From DATLFA01 sp035525225 (GTDB taxonomy: Bacteria > Actinomycetota > Acidimicrobiia > Acidimicrobiales > WLNW01): a stretch of 64,000 bases of DNA. Below the pieces are notes generated by a model. The model did no database searches, had not been told where the DNA came from, and saw nothing but the letters and a program-made list of their open reading frames with translations. Location of the stretch: positions 1 through 64,000 of the forward strand of contig DATLFA010000071.1 of the NCBI GenBank assembly GCA_035525225.1, given 5' to 3'. Made by a program: the position numbers and the translations under genes. Shown here piece after piece: positions 15,813 to 23,965 of this stretch; position 1 is the stretch's first letter; every line of letters begins with the position of its first letter.

Positions 15813-17605
15813 TGGCCGACGAGGGAGTCCATCAGTTCGATGTCGTTGTCATCGGCGCGGGCGGTGCTGGTCTCCGTGCCGCAATCGAGGCGTCGGATCA
15901 AGGAGCGAGAACAGCGCTCGTTTGCAAGTCGCTGCTAGGCAAGGCGCACACCGTGATGGCCGAAGGAGGCATCGCGGCCGCATTGCGCAACGTGTACTCC
16001 GAAGACAGTTGGCAGGTTCACTTTCGCGACACCATGCGCGGGGGCAAGTTCTTGAACAGTTGGCGGATGGCCCAACTTCACGCGCAAGAGGCCCCCGACC
16101 GCGTGCACGAGCTCGAAGAGTGGGGCGCACTCTTCGATCGCACCGAGGATGGCCGAATCCTCCAGCGTGACTTCGGCGGTCATCGCTTCGCCCGCCTCGC
16201 ACATGTTGGCGACCGCACCGGGCTCGAGATGATCCGCACGCTGCAGCACCAAGCGGTGCACCGCGGGATCGAAGTGTTCATGGAGTGCACCATCACGCAA
16301 CTGCTGAAAGATGGTGAGCGCATTGCCGGGGCATTCGGATATTGGCGGGAATCTGGTCGGTTCATCGTCTTCGAAGCACCAGCGGTGGTACTGGCGACGG
16401 GGGGAATCGGTAAGGCGTACCAGGTGACGTCGAATTCGTGGGAGTACACCGGTGATGGCCATGCGCTCGCGATGGCAGCCGGCGCTGATCTCATCGATAT
16501 GGAGTTCGTACAGTTCCATCCGACGGGCATGGTCTGGCCGCCATCCGTGCGGGGGATACTCGTGACCGAGGGCGTGCGCGGCGACGGCGGCGTGCTCAAG
16601 AACTCGGACGGCGAGCGCTTCATGTTCCGGTATGTCGCGGACATGTTCCGCGCCGAGACGGCCGAAACCGAAGAGGAAGCCGATCTCTGGTACACCGACA
16701 AGAAGACCGCACGGCGGACCCCGGATCTGTTGCCTCGCGACGAAGTCGCTCGCGCCATCAACGCCGAGGTGAAGGCAGGCCGGGGGTCGCCCCACGGAGG
16801 CGTGTTCCTCGATATAGCGTCTCGCCGCGACGCCGCGTACATAAAGCGGCGCCTGCCGTCGATGTACCACCAGTTTATGGAACTCGCGAACGTCGACATC
16901 ACGAAAGACGCGATGGAAGTCGGCCCGACCTGTCACTACATGATGGGAGGGGTCCGAGTCGATCCCTACAGCCAAGAGTCCACTGTGCCGGGGCTGTTCG
17001 CAGCCGGCGAAGTCACAGGTGGGATGCATGGGGCGAACCGGCTCGGAGGCAACTCACTGTCGGATTTGCTGGTGTTCGGCCGGCGCGCCGGCCAGTACGC
17101 CGCCGAGCACGCGAACAAGGTGGCGACGCCGCCGCGAGCGGAACGTCGTCAGCTCGATGAGATCGAACAACGTGCGCTGCAGCCCTTCGAGGACACGGGT
17201 ACCGAGAATCCGTACACCGTTCATCAAGCTCTACAGGAGTGCATGAACACGCTTGTCGGGATCATCCGTACGGAGGACGAGCTCGTCAAGGCGCTCGACG
17301 AGATCGCAGTGCTGAAAGAACGAGCAACGCGTGTCCGCGTCGAAGGGCACCGCCAATACAACCCGGGCTGGCACCTCGCGTTGGACCTCAACACCCTGCT
17401 CGCCGTGTCAGAGGCGATCACTCGTGCCGCCCTCGAACGCAAAGAGAGCCGGGGAGGGCACACCCGCGACGACTTTCCTGAAACTGATTCCGAGCTCGGC
17501 AAGGTGAATGTCGTCGTCCGTCAGCGCGGCGACGACCTGATTGTGAGCACCGAGCCGATTCCGGCCATGCCCGACGAGCTCAAGAAGCTCTTGGAGGACC
17601 AGTGA
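15812..17605 (+). CDS. sdhA: succinate dehydrogenase flavoprotein subunit
   Basis: This 597-residue FAD-binding subunit oxidises succinate to fumarate. Visible motifs are the Rossmann dinucleotide site VVVIGAGGAGLRAAIEA near the N-terminus, the flavinylation His in KAHTVMAEGGIAAA, the active-site region GDGGVLKNSDGERFM, and the C-terminal NRLGGNSLSDLLVFGRRAG. The length is normal. It is coupled to both neighbours by TGATG overlaps. With the 15033 and 17605 products it forms a membrane-bound complex feeding electrons to quinone. In mycobacteria the Sdh1 form works during aerobic growth; transfer of that to this organism is inference. Confidence 0.95.
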   Translation: MADEGVHQFDVVVIGAGGAGLRAAIEASDQGARTALVCKSLLGKAHTVMAEGGIAAALRNVYSEDSWQVHFRDTMRGGKFLNSWRMAQLHAQEAPDRVHELEEWGALFDRTEDGRILQRDFGGHRFARLAHVGDRTGLEMIRTLQHQAVHRGIEVFMECTITQLLKDGERIAGAFGYWRESGRFIVFEAPAVVLATGGIGKAYQVTSNSWEYTGDGHALAMAAGADLIDMEFVQFHPTGMVWPPSVRGILVTEGVRGDGGVLKNSDGERFMFRYVADMFRAETAETEEEADLWYTDKKTARRTPDLLPRDEVARAINAEVKAGRGSPHGGVFLDIASRRDAAYIKRRLPSMYHQFMELANVDITKDAMEVGPTCHYMMGGVRVDPYSQESTVPGLFAAGEVTGGMHGANRLGGNSLSDLLVFGRRAGQYAAEHANKVATPPRAERRQLDEIEQRALQPFEDTGTENPYTVHQALQECMNTLVGIIRTEDELVKALDEIAVLKERATRVRVEGHRQYNPGWHLALDLNTLLAVSEAITRAALERKESRGGHTRDDFPETDSELGKVNVVVRQRGDDLIVSTEPIPAMPDELKKLLEDQ

Positions 17606-18366
17606 TGGCTGCGACTGTGAAGTTCCGGATCTGGAGGGGCGACGCGATCGCCGGGGAGTTTCGCGAGTACGACACGGTGGCCGAGGAAGGTGAGGTCGTG
17701 CTCGATGTGGTGCACCGCATCCAAGCAGATCAGGCGAACGATCTGGCGGTGCGCTGGAACTGCAAAGCAGGTAAGTGCGGTTCGTGCAGCGCGGAGGTGA
17801 ACGGGAAGCCGCGATTGATGTGCATGACGCGGATGGATCTGTTCGATCCACAGGAGACGATCACATTGTCGCCAATGCGAACGTTTCCCCTCATCCGTGA
17901 TCTTGTGACTGACGTTTCGTTCAACTTCGAGATGGCGAAGCGCGTGCCTCAGTTCAAACCGAAGACGCGGGACGCGGACGGCGTGTATCGAATGCAGCAG
18001 TCAGACATCGATCGTGTGCAGGAGTTCCACAAGTGCATCGAATGCTTCCTGTGCCAAGACGTTTGCCATGTGATCCGAGACCACGAGGAGAACCTGCCGC
18101 AGTTTGCCGGTCCTCGAATGTTCATCAGGTACGCCGAGCTGGAGATGCATCCTCTCGATACCAACGATCGGCTGGACCTACTGCAAGATCAGATGGGCTT
18201 GGGCATGTGCAATATCACCAAGTGTTGCAGTGACGTGTGCCCCGAGCACATACAGATCACTCACAATGCGATCATCCCGCTCAAAGAGCGTGTTGTCTCG
18301 CAGCGATACGATCCGATCGTGCGAATCAAACGAAAGATTCGCGCGCGGCGCCCGGATTCGCCATGA
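17605..18366 (+). CDS. sdhB: succinate dehydrogenase iron-sulfur subunit
   Basis: This 253-residue subunit passes electrons from FAD to quinone. The N-terminal [2Fe-2S] domain shows CKAGKCGSC and a later Cys in RLMC. The C-terminal domain has two cysteine clusters, CIECFLCQDVC and CNITKCCSDVCPEH, for the [4Fe-4S] and [3Fe-4S] centres. ATG 17605 overlaps the sdhA stop; the preceding GTG is out of place. The basic tail ends with RKIRARRPDSP. A strong AAAGGAGGG site follows for the next gene, 18 bases downstream. Confidence 0.95.
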   Translation: MAATVKFRIWRGDAIAGEFREYDTVAEEGEVVLDVVHRIQADQANDLAVRWNCKAGKCGSCSAEVNGKPRLMCMTRMDLFDPQETITLSPMRTFPLIRDLVTDVSFNFEMAKRVPQFKPKTRDADGVYRMQQSDIDRVQEFHKCIECFLCQDVCHVIRDHEENLPQFAGPRMFIRYAELEMHPLDTNDRLDLLQDQMGLGMCNITKCCSDVCPEHIQITHNAIIPLKERVVSQRYDPIVRIKRKIRARRPDSP

Positions 18367-18384
18367 TCTGCAAAGGAGGGAGTA

Positions 18385-18882
18385 TTGACCGACGATTTCG
18401 TACTTAGGGCGATCTCTCCGAGCGCGGTCCCCGAGGCCCTGGCGAAAGCCGAGCGCTACCGATTGTTGAACCAACCCGACGAGGCCGAGAGCATCTGTCG
18501 CGACATCTTGGATGTGGAACCGGGCTATCAGCCGGCTCTCAGCATGCTTGTATTGGCGTTGAGCGATCAGTTCGGGCATCAAGAGACGATGGGCAACTTG
18601 CGCGAAGCCACGCAGGTGGCCGCCAAGCTCGAAGACAACTACGAGCGGCTCTACTACGGCGGGATCGCACGCGAGCGGGCGGCCAGAGCAATGCTCACCG
18701 GAATGTCCAGGGCATACGCCTACGACGGGTTCCGCGAGGCCATGGACTGGTACGAAGAAGCGCTCCCGCTCCGCCCGCCTGGGGACGACAACTCCATTCT
18801 GCGCTGGAACTCGTGCGTGCGTGCCATTCGGAAGCACAATCTGCACCCGCGCGTCGACGAGGGTGAGCTGCCACTCGAATAG
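18385..18882 (+). CDS. tetratricopeptide-repeat protein linked to succinate dehydrogenase
   Basis: This 165-residue helical protein has TPR-like repeats: LAKAERYRLLNQPDEAESIC at about 17-36, DILDVEPGYQPALSMLVLAL after it, and a later DGFREAMDWYEEALPLRP unit. The TTG 18385 start has a near-perfect AAAGGAGGG eight bases before it, and no ATG fits. It is the last gene of the sdh operon. TPR proteins mediate protein contacts, so an assembly or regulatory role for the complex is possible but not shown. It has no signal peptide. Confidence 0.75.
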   Translation: MTDDFVLRAISPSAVPEALAKAERYRLLNQPDEAESICRDILDVEPGYQPALSMLVLALSDQFGHQETMGNLREATQVAAKLEDNYERLYYGGIARERAARAMLTGMSRAYAYDGFREAMDWYEEALPLRPPGDDNSILRWNSCVRAIRKHNLHPRVDEGELPLE

Positions 18883-18905
18883 TTTTGGTGTTCGCGTTGC
18901 TCGCC

Positions 18906-18948
18906 TTCCAACGTCCTGCCAACACAACGTGGACTGCTGTGAACCGCA
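18906..18948. repeat. third copy of the attachment-repeat block, without tRNA part
   Basis: The 43 bases match 1680-1722 at 38 positions, including TTCCAAC, TCCTGCCAACACAACGTGG and the final GAACCGCA. The tRNA-Gly portion seen in copies A and B does not follow. It could be an element end or recombinase arm site left by an older insertion, or a solitary mobile repeat. Confidence 0.6.
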
Positions 18949-19004
18949 GGTAACCGCACGGCTTCCAAATTTGCGGCGAGATCGGGCGTGTGCGACACGA
19001 TGCG

Positions 19005-19024
19005 GCGATCCGGTCGCTTTTTTT
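19005..19024 (+). terminator. weak rho-independent terminator after the sdh operon
   Basis: A short stem GCGA-TCCGG-TCGC (19005-19017) is followed at once by seven Ts. The stem is only four pairs, so it would be weak. It lies between the TPR gene and the P450 gene. Apart from this and the repeat at 18906, the 270-bp gap shows no gene. Confidence 0.3.
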
Positions 19025-19152
19025 GCCGGTTGTTACCGGATTGCGATGGCGCCGGAGAGAGGTGTCAGCGTCCCGTCGGTTGCTGTCTTGGCCTCGATAT
19101 GTGGTGTGCGAGTATTTGAGCGAATCCGGCAGCGTCGCGGGGAGACTCGGCA

Positions 19153-20367
19153 GTGGCACAGCGGACCGTTCAACCGATCGACGAGTATCCGATCGGCGCC
19201 CCCGACGGCGCTCCGTTCGCGTTGCTCTCGCAGCTGCGCGAGCATGCGCCGGTGGCCTTGCTGGGCGACGGGCGATACTTCGTGACCCGGTACGAAGACG
19301 TGCTCGACGCGTTGCGAAGAATCGACGAGTTCGTGGGAAGCATGCGCGATCCCGAGGTACGCGTGCCGACCGATCAGATGCTGCTGATCGAGATGGCCGA
19401 GCCGCGCCACGGCCGGATACGCCGGTTTTTCAACACCGGGGTGTCGAAGGCGCGGGTGGCGCAGTTGGAGCCTTGGATCAGATCGTTGTGCGAGGACGCG
19501 ATCGATCGGATTCTTGTGCGTAGCGGCCCGACCGATCTCGCAGCGGCGTATGTACGCAGCATGCCCACGTCGGTGATCGCTCGTCTCGTGGGCGCATCGG
19601 CCGACGACCACGAGCAGATCGCGGCGTGGGTCGACGAGCTGTCGAACAGCGAGTACCTGTCGCGCAACCGGGGCCCGCTGGGCGTTGGTCTCGAGCATGG
19701 GTTTCCAGATTTCTACCGGTATCTGCACGAGATGGTCACGACGCGCCGAGCGGACGCGGAGGCCGACGACTTCATCGCGCAGTTGATCCGCACCGAGGTG
19801 GACGGTACGCGTCTGTCCGACAACGAGATCCTGGCGATCGTGGCGCTCATGTTGCAGGCGGGCAGTGAGACGACGCGGCACCTGCTCGCGAACATCCTCG
19901 TGCACGTCGCGAACGAGCCATCGACACTCGACGACTTGCATCAGGACAAGACGCTCGTCGCCGGATTCGTCGAGGAGATGCTTCGGTTGTACCCACCGGT
20001 GACCGTGCTCCTGCGCAACGTCGCGAGCGGAACCGACCTCGGCGGCTGCCCGTTCACGGGCGCGGGCAAAGCACTGTTGTCGATCTCGTCCGCGAACCGC
20101 GACGATGCCGTGTTCGAGGGGCCCGACGAGCTGCGCCTCGGTCGCCCCAACGGTCTCTCGCACCTCGCGTTCGGAGGAGGTCCGCACGTCTGCCCGGGCG
20201 CAGCGTTGGCCCGCCTCGAGGCACGCGTCGCCACTGATGTCCTCGTCGAACGGGTGCGCCGTATCGAGCTCGACCCACAATGGCGCTACCGCGCCGTCCC
20301 GGTGTTCTGGGCCAATGGTCCCGTGGATGTCGTCGGGACGATGATGGCGCGCGGAGACGCACGATGA
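19153..20367 (+). CDS. cytochrome P450
   Basis: This 404-residue soluble bacterial P450 monooxygenase has unknown substrate. Landmarks are the I-helix oxygen-activation motif MLQAGSETTRH (about 235-245), the K-helix Glu-x-x-Arg in EEMLRLYPPV, and the heme loop FGGGPHVCPGAALAR with the axial Cys near 347. GTG 19153 was chosen from the start of homology-like sequence; the upstream ribosome-binding signal is modest. The gene is monocistronic and convergent with the F420 oxidoreductase. The neighbouring catabolic genes suggest hydroxylation of a terpenoid or steroid-like compound, which is inference. A ferredoxin partner is absent except for a fossil at 26418. Confidence 0.93.
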   Translation: MAQRTVQPIDEYPIGAPDGAPFALLSQLREHAPVALLGDGRYFVTRYEDVLDALRRIDEFVGSMRDPEVRVPTDQMLLIEMAEPRHGRIRRFFNTGVSKARVAQLEPWIRSLCEDAIDRILVRSGPTDLAAAYVRSMPTSVIARLVGASADDHEQIAAWVDELSNSEYLSRNRGPLGVGLEHGFPDFYRYLHEMVTTRRADAEADDFIAQLIRTEVDGTRLSDNEILAIVALMLQAGSETTRHLLANILVHVANEPSTLDDLHQDKTLVAGFVEEMLRLYPPVTVLLRNVASGTDLGGCPFTGAGKALLSISSANRDDAVFEGPDELRLGRPNGLSHLAFGGGPHVCPGAALARLEARVATDVLVERVRRIELDPQWRYRAVPVFWANGPVDVVGTMMARGDAR

Positions 20368-20407
20368 ATGACGGCATGCCACGGATCCCGCTTCCGACGT
20401 TGCTCGC

Positions 20408-21358
20408 CTACGCACGGGGTGCCGAGGCGTATTCGCGCAGCACGGGCACGACATCGCCGAGGAGCCGGTCGATCGTCGGAGCCGGGTCGGCTCCGGCGGT
20501 TGCGGGGCAAAAGACGAAGTGGCGGGCGCCGGCGTCGTGGAAGGCCTTGAGCTTCTCGAGAACCTCGTCGACGGTGCCGGCGGCGGCCACGGTGTCGACC
20601 ATCGGGCGGAAATCTTGGTCGTAGGTTCCGCCCATCGATCGAGCGGCCTGTTCGCGGGCGGTGTTGCTGTCGGAGTCGATGTTGACGAATACCCACACGT
20701 ACCAGCCGAACGCAACGAGGCTGCGTCCCTCCTCGGCGGCGGCCGAACGGACGGTCGCGACGGAGGCGGCGTAGCGGCGCGGTGAATACAGATAAGGGAA
20801 CCATCCATCGCCGAGGGTCGCGGCTCGGCGCATGGCCGCGTCGGATCGGCCGGCGACGACGATGGGTGGTCCGCCTTTCTGCGCTGGTGGGGGATGGATG
20901 CGGACGTCTTCCATGGCGTAGTACCGGCCGTCGTGGTTGATCGCTTCGCCGGTCCACAGTCGCCGGATCAGAGGGATCATCTCGTTGGTGCGTCGGCCGC
21001 GTTCGTTGATCGGTACCTGGCAGGCCCGGAACTCCTGGGGGTACTCGCCGCCGACGCCGATGCCGAGGACGAGGCGGCCGCCGGTGGCGTTGTCGAGGTC
21101 GGCGATCTGCTTGGCGATCAGCGCTGGCGGGTACAGCGGCAACAGAAGGATGGAGGTGCCGATCCGGACGCGTTCCGTGAGGGCCGCGAGTCGGGCCAAC
21201 CCCATCATCGTCTCGGGGCTCGGGTTGCGAGAAGCGACGTGACCGCCGGCCCAGAGGGAGTCGATCGGCAGTGCCTCGAGGTCCGCGATCGTGCGTTTGC
21301 CCGCACTTGGGACGAGGCCGACCTCGATGGTGCCGTCGGGCGGTGCGGCTGAGTTCAA
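20408..21358 (-). CDS. LLM-class F420-dependent oxidoreductase
   Basis: This ~316-residue luciferase-like TIM-barrel enzyme would use reduced F420 or FMN. Visible features are the N-terminal strand IEVGLVPSAG, RVRIGTSILLLPLYPPALIA (a typical LLM segment), GRLVLGIGVGGEYPQEF, and the GGPPIVVAGRSDAAMRRAA nucleotide-site region. TTG 21358 has GAGGGAG upstream, while earlier in-frame starts give an implausible Arg-rich leader. It lies 16 bp downstream of the IclR gene on the same strand, so the two are probably one operon. The substrate is unknown. Confidence 0.87.
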   Translation of the reverse strand: MNSAAPPDGTIEVGLVPSAGKRTIADLEALPIDSLWAGGHVASRNPSPETMMGLARLAALTERVRIGTSILLLPLYPPALIAKQIADLDNATGGRLVLGIGVGGEYPQEFRACQVPINERGRRTNEMIPLIRRLWTGEAINHDGRYYAMEDVRIHPPPAQKGGPPIVVAGRSDAAMRRAATLGDGWFPYLYSPRRYAASVATVRSAAAEEGRSLVAFGWYVWVFVNIDSDSNTAREQAARSMGGTYDQDFRPMVDTVAAAGTVDEVLEKLKAFHDAGARHFVFCPATAGADPAPTIDRLLGDVVPVLREYASAPRA

Positions 21359-21374
21359 CGTGCGCTCCCTCTGA

Positions 21375-22277
21375 TCAGTTGCGTGGGGTTGGCGCGTGGC
21401 CGCCCGCGCTCGCGGTCGCTCGTTCCGCGGCGCGCACGAGCTGAGCGCCTCGCGCGCGCACTTCGGTCGGGGTGACATCGAACTCAGGACCGAGCAGGAG
21501 GATCGACGAGACCGCGCGGCCGGCGCGATCGAACACGGGCGCCGACATGTGACTCACGCGCAGCGTGTCGCTCGCGTCGAGGTCGGTGGCGAGGTACTCA
21601 CTGTGCACCAACTCCGCGATCACTTCGTCGCGAGTGCGGCGTGCGTGCTCGGCGCGGGGCTGGCTCACGAGTGTGCTGAGCGCGTCGACGAGCTCGGGTC
21701 GACGCGGCGACGCAATGTTCACGCTGTAACCGCGGTGACGTACTTCGGCGAGCGCACGTCGATAGCGGTCGCGCTCCGCTCGACTGAGTGATCGCCCTGC
21801 ACGCTCGATCCACGCGTCGGCGTCGCGGTCGTCCCAGGCGACGTAGACCGCGCCGAACGGCGGCTCGTGGGGGATCGACTGGCCCACCTGTGCTCGCGGG
21901 CCGAACGGGGGACCGAAGTCGAACACCTCGGCGACCCGCGACTCTTGCCCCTCGCGAACCGACACCGCTGCGCACGACGCGAGGTCGAGTGCGAGCTGCC
22001 CTGCCTCTGCCGCCGTGGCGCGCAGGCTGGAGTTGGCCAGGCGGGCCGCGTCGCCGACCGCGATGCACGACGGACCGAGGCGGTACCGAAGGTCCTCGTC
22101 GGCTCGCAGCACGAACGCCCCTTCGGCCAGCGCCTGAAGGATCGCGTCGCAGGTGGCGCGGGGAATCGCGAGCTCTTTCGCAAGTCCGGAGACGGAGTAT
22201 GACTCGTCCGGGTGACGGGCCAGATGGCGAAGCACGTCGCACGCTCGCTCTACGGCGGGGGACGGAGTGATCGGCAA
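21375..22277 (-). CDS. IclR-family transcriptional regulator
   Basis: This 300-residue regulator has an N-terminal winged helix (AVERACDVLRHLARHPDESY, SVSGLAKELAIPRATCDAIL) and a C-terminal IclR ligand-binding domain. It diverges from the thiolase/DUF35/amidohydrolase/CoA-transferase operon and is cotranscribed with the F420 oxidoreductase. A 20-bp-spaced direct repeat in the intergenic region (22308-22338) is a candidate binding site. IclR members commonly sense aromatic or acyl intermediates; the ligand here is unknown. Confidence 0.9.
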   Translation of the reverse strand: MPITPSPAVERACDVLRHLARHPDESYSVSGLAKELAIPRATCDAILQALAEGAFVLRADEDLRYRLGPSCIAVGDAARLANSSLRATAAEAGQLALDLASCAAVSVREGQESRVAEVFDFGPPFGPRAQVGQSIPHEPPFGAVYVAWDDRDADAWIERAGRSLSRAERDRYRRALAEVRHRGYSVNIASPRRPELVDALSTLVSQPRAEHARRTRDEVIAELVHSEYLATDLDASDTLRVSHMSAPVFDRAGRAVSSILLLGPEFDVTPTEVRARGAQLVRAAERATASAGGHAPTPRN

Positions 22278-22307
22278 GGGAAGCTCCCGTGTTCGTACGG
22301 CGAAGGC

Positions 22308-22338
22308 ATGCTAGTATAACAGGCAATATGCTGATATA
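22308..22338. promoter_or_regulatory. direct repeat in the IclR divergent promoter
   Basis: ATGCTAGTATA (22308) and ATGCTGATATA (22328) repeat at exactly 20 bases, about two helical turns. They lie in the 82-bp gap between the divergent IclR and thiolase genes and include AT-rich -10-like sequence. Tandem sites on one face of the helix suit a dimeric regulator. Binding by the 21375-22277 product is inference. Confidence 0.5.
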
Positions 22339-22359
22339 CGAGCAACTTCTGGTTGGGCG

Positions 22360-23526
22360 ATGACGGGTTCGGGCATCGGGGGGCGGTTTGCGATCGCCGG
22401 ACTCGGTGTCACCGAGCAGGGTCTGCGTCTCGGGCGTCCGTCGCGCGACTTGCGACGCGAGGCGCTGGAACTCGCCCTCGCGGACGCTGGGCTTTCGCGT
22501 CGTGACATCGACGGTTACGTCGGAACGTCGAGCGAGGCGTTCGACGACATCCGTCATCTCGGTCTTGCGCCGGGGTTTGCGTACACGATGCAGTCGGGTG
22601 GCGCGACGGCGACCATGTCGATCCTCAACGCGATCGGTGCGATCCTCACCGGGCAGGCCACCACGGTGGTGTGCATGTACGGAGTCGCGATCTCCGGCGG
22701 GGTGCCTCGCGTGGACGGCAGCAAGGGCGGCTACGGCACGTTCGCCTACGGGTACCCGCGGCTGTACGGCTTCATCGGTGCGGGTATGACGCACGCGCTC
22801 CATGCGCGGCGGCACATGCATCGCTACGGCACGACCTCGCAACACCTCGGAGCGGTCGCGATTGCGCAGCGCGCTCATGCGGCAGTGCGGCCCGGCACGC
22901 TCGGCTACGGCAAGCCGATTACGCTCGACGACCACCAGAACTCGCGCATCGTGGTGGAACCGTTCCATTTGCTCGACTGCTGCCGGGACACCGACGGCGG
23001 CGTGTGCGTGATCGTCACGTCGATCGAGCGCGCACGCGACCTGCGATCGACGCCGGCGGTGGTGCAAGGCATCGGCACCGGACACAACATCCGCAACTGG
23101 TGGACGGGCGACGTGTACGACCTCCACGACGACATCGCACCGGCGAAGCAGAAGGCATTCGCACAGGCCGGCATCACGGTCGACGACATCGACGTTGCCG
23201 CGCTCTACGACCCGTTCACGATCTCGGTGATCATGCAGCTCGAGGCATACGGGTTCTGCGCGTCGGGTGAGGGCGGTCCATTCGTCGCGTCCGGAGCGAC
23301 GCGGCTCGACGGTGCGATCCCCACCAATACCGGTGGGGGGCAGCTGTCGGGCTTCTACGCGACCGGGTTCACTGCGGTGGTCGAGGGTCTGCGCCAGATC
23401 CGTCGTGAGAGCGGCGCCACGCAGGTGCCCGACGCGCAGGTCGCTCTGGTCAGCGGCCACGGTGGCAACGGCGGAATCCAGAACACGTGGGCGCACGCGA
23501 CGATGGTGCTGGGGGTGGACCGATGA
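22360..23526 (+). CDS. SCP2-type thiolase-like protein lacking the nucleophilic cysteine
   Basis: This 388-residue thiolase-superfamily protein has the usual His-containing ends: the C-terminal ALVSGHGGNGGIQNTWA and the central YGTTSQHLGAVAIAQRAHA. The position normally holding the acyl-accepting Cys reads YTMQSGGATATMSILNAIG, with no Cys. Such proteins, paired with a DUF35 OB-fold protein, act as lyases or aldolases on CoA thioesters in steroid side-chain degradation (Ltp2/ChsH2 type). Here the DUF35 gene follows by ATGA overlap. The start is ATG 22360. A retro-aldol role is inference from this pairing. Confidence 0.83.
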   Translation: MTGSGIGGRFAIAGLGVTEQGLRLGRPSRDLRREALELALADAGLSRRDIDGYVGTSSEAFDDIRHLGLAPGFAYTMQSGGATATMSILNAIGAILTGQATTVVCMYGVAISGGVPRVDGSKGGYGTFAYGYPRLYGFIGAGMTHALHARRHMHRYGTTSQHLGAVAIAQRAHAAVRPGTLGYGKPITLDDHQNSRIVVEPFHLLDCCRDTDGGVCVIVTSIERARDLRSTPAVVQGIGTGHNIRNWWTGDVYDLHDDIAPAKQKAFAQAGITVDDIDVAALYDPFTISVIMQLEAYGFCASGEGGPFVASGATRLDGAIPTNTGGGQLSGFYATGFTAVVEGLRQIRRESGATQVPDAQVALVSGHGGNGGIQNTWAHATMVLGVDR

Positions 23527-23942
23527 CCGATAGTTCGCTGCGGCCGATGGACCTCGCGCCCGATGAGCTCGACGCGCCGTTCTGGGACGGGTGCAAGCAA
23601 CACGTGTTCCTCGTGCACCGTTGCATCTCGTGCGGCCGCGCGTACTGGCCCGCATCCACCTGCATCGACCATGGCTCGTCGGCCATGGAATGGCAACCGG
23701 CATCGGGGCGAGCCGAGGTGTTCACCTACACCGTCGTGCATCACGCGTATGACCGGTCGCTCGTCGACAAGCTGCCGTATGCGGCGGCCGTCGTGAAGCT
23801 CGACGAAGGCCCCTTCTTCCACACGGACATCGTCGGCTGCGCGCCGTCCGACGTGCACGTCGGCATGCGCGTGCACGTCGTGTTCGAGGCCGTGGACGGC
23901 GACATCGTCATTCCGCATTTCACTCCCGACTCGGACGCCTGA
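23523..23942 (+). CDS. DUF35 OB-fold / zinc-ribbon protein
   Basis: This 139-residue partner of the thiolase-like protein has an N-terminal rubredoxin-like zinc ribbon with Cys-x-x-Cys (HRCISCGRAYWP), then a Cys-x-x-His (TCIDHGSS) where Cys-x-x-Cys is more common. The C-terminal OB fold includes FTYTVVHHAYDRS. ATG 23523 overlaps the thiolase stop. DUF35 proteins bind acyl-CoA and stabilise or activate thiolase-like partners. Co-occurrence here supports a two-subunit enzyme. The replaced zinc ligand is mildly unusual. Confidence 0.87.
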   Translation: MTDSSLRPMDLAPDELDAPFWDGCKQHVFLVHRCISCGRAYWPASTCIDHGSSAMEWQPASGRAEVFTYTVVHHAYDRSLVDKLPYAAAVVKLDEGPFFHTDIVGCAPSDVHVGMRVHVVFEAVDGDIVIPHFTPDSDA

Positions 23943-23965
23943 GACGGCGAAGCAAGGAGAACACC

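Noticed and set aside
20364..20420. Start of a gene overlapping the P450 stop (MNDGMPRIPLPT)
   Set aside because: It resembles the first residues of carboxymuconolactone-decarboxylase-type proteins, but only about 15 codons remain before the convergent gene. That is too little to support a call.
19033..20808. 591-codon open frame on the - strand
   Set aside because: It covers the P450 gene and the end of the F420 oxidoreductase in the wrong frames; no motif was seen.
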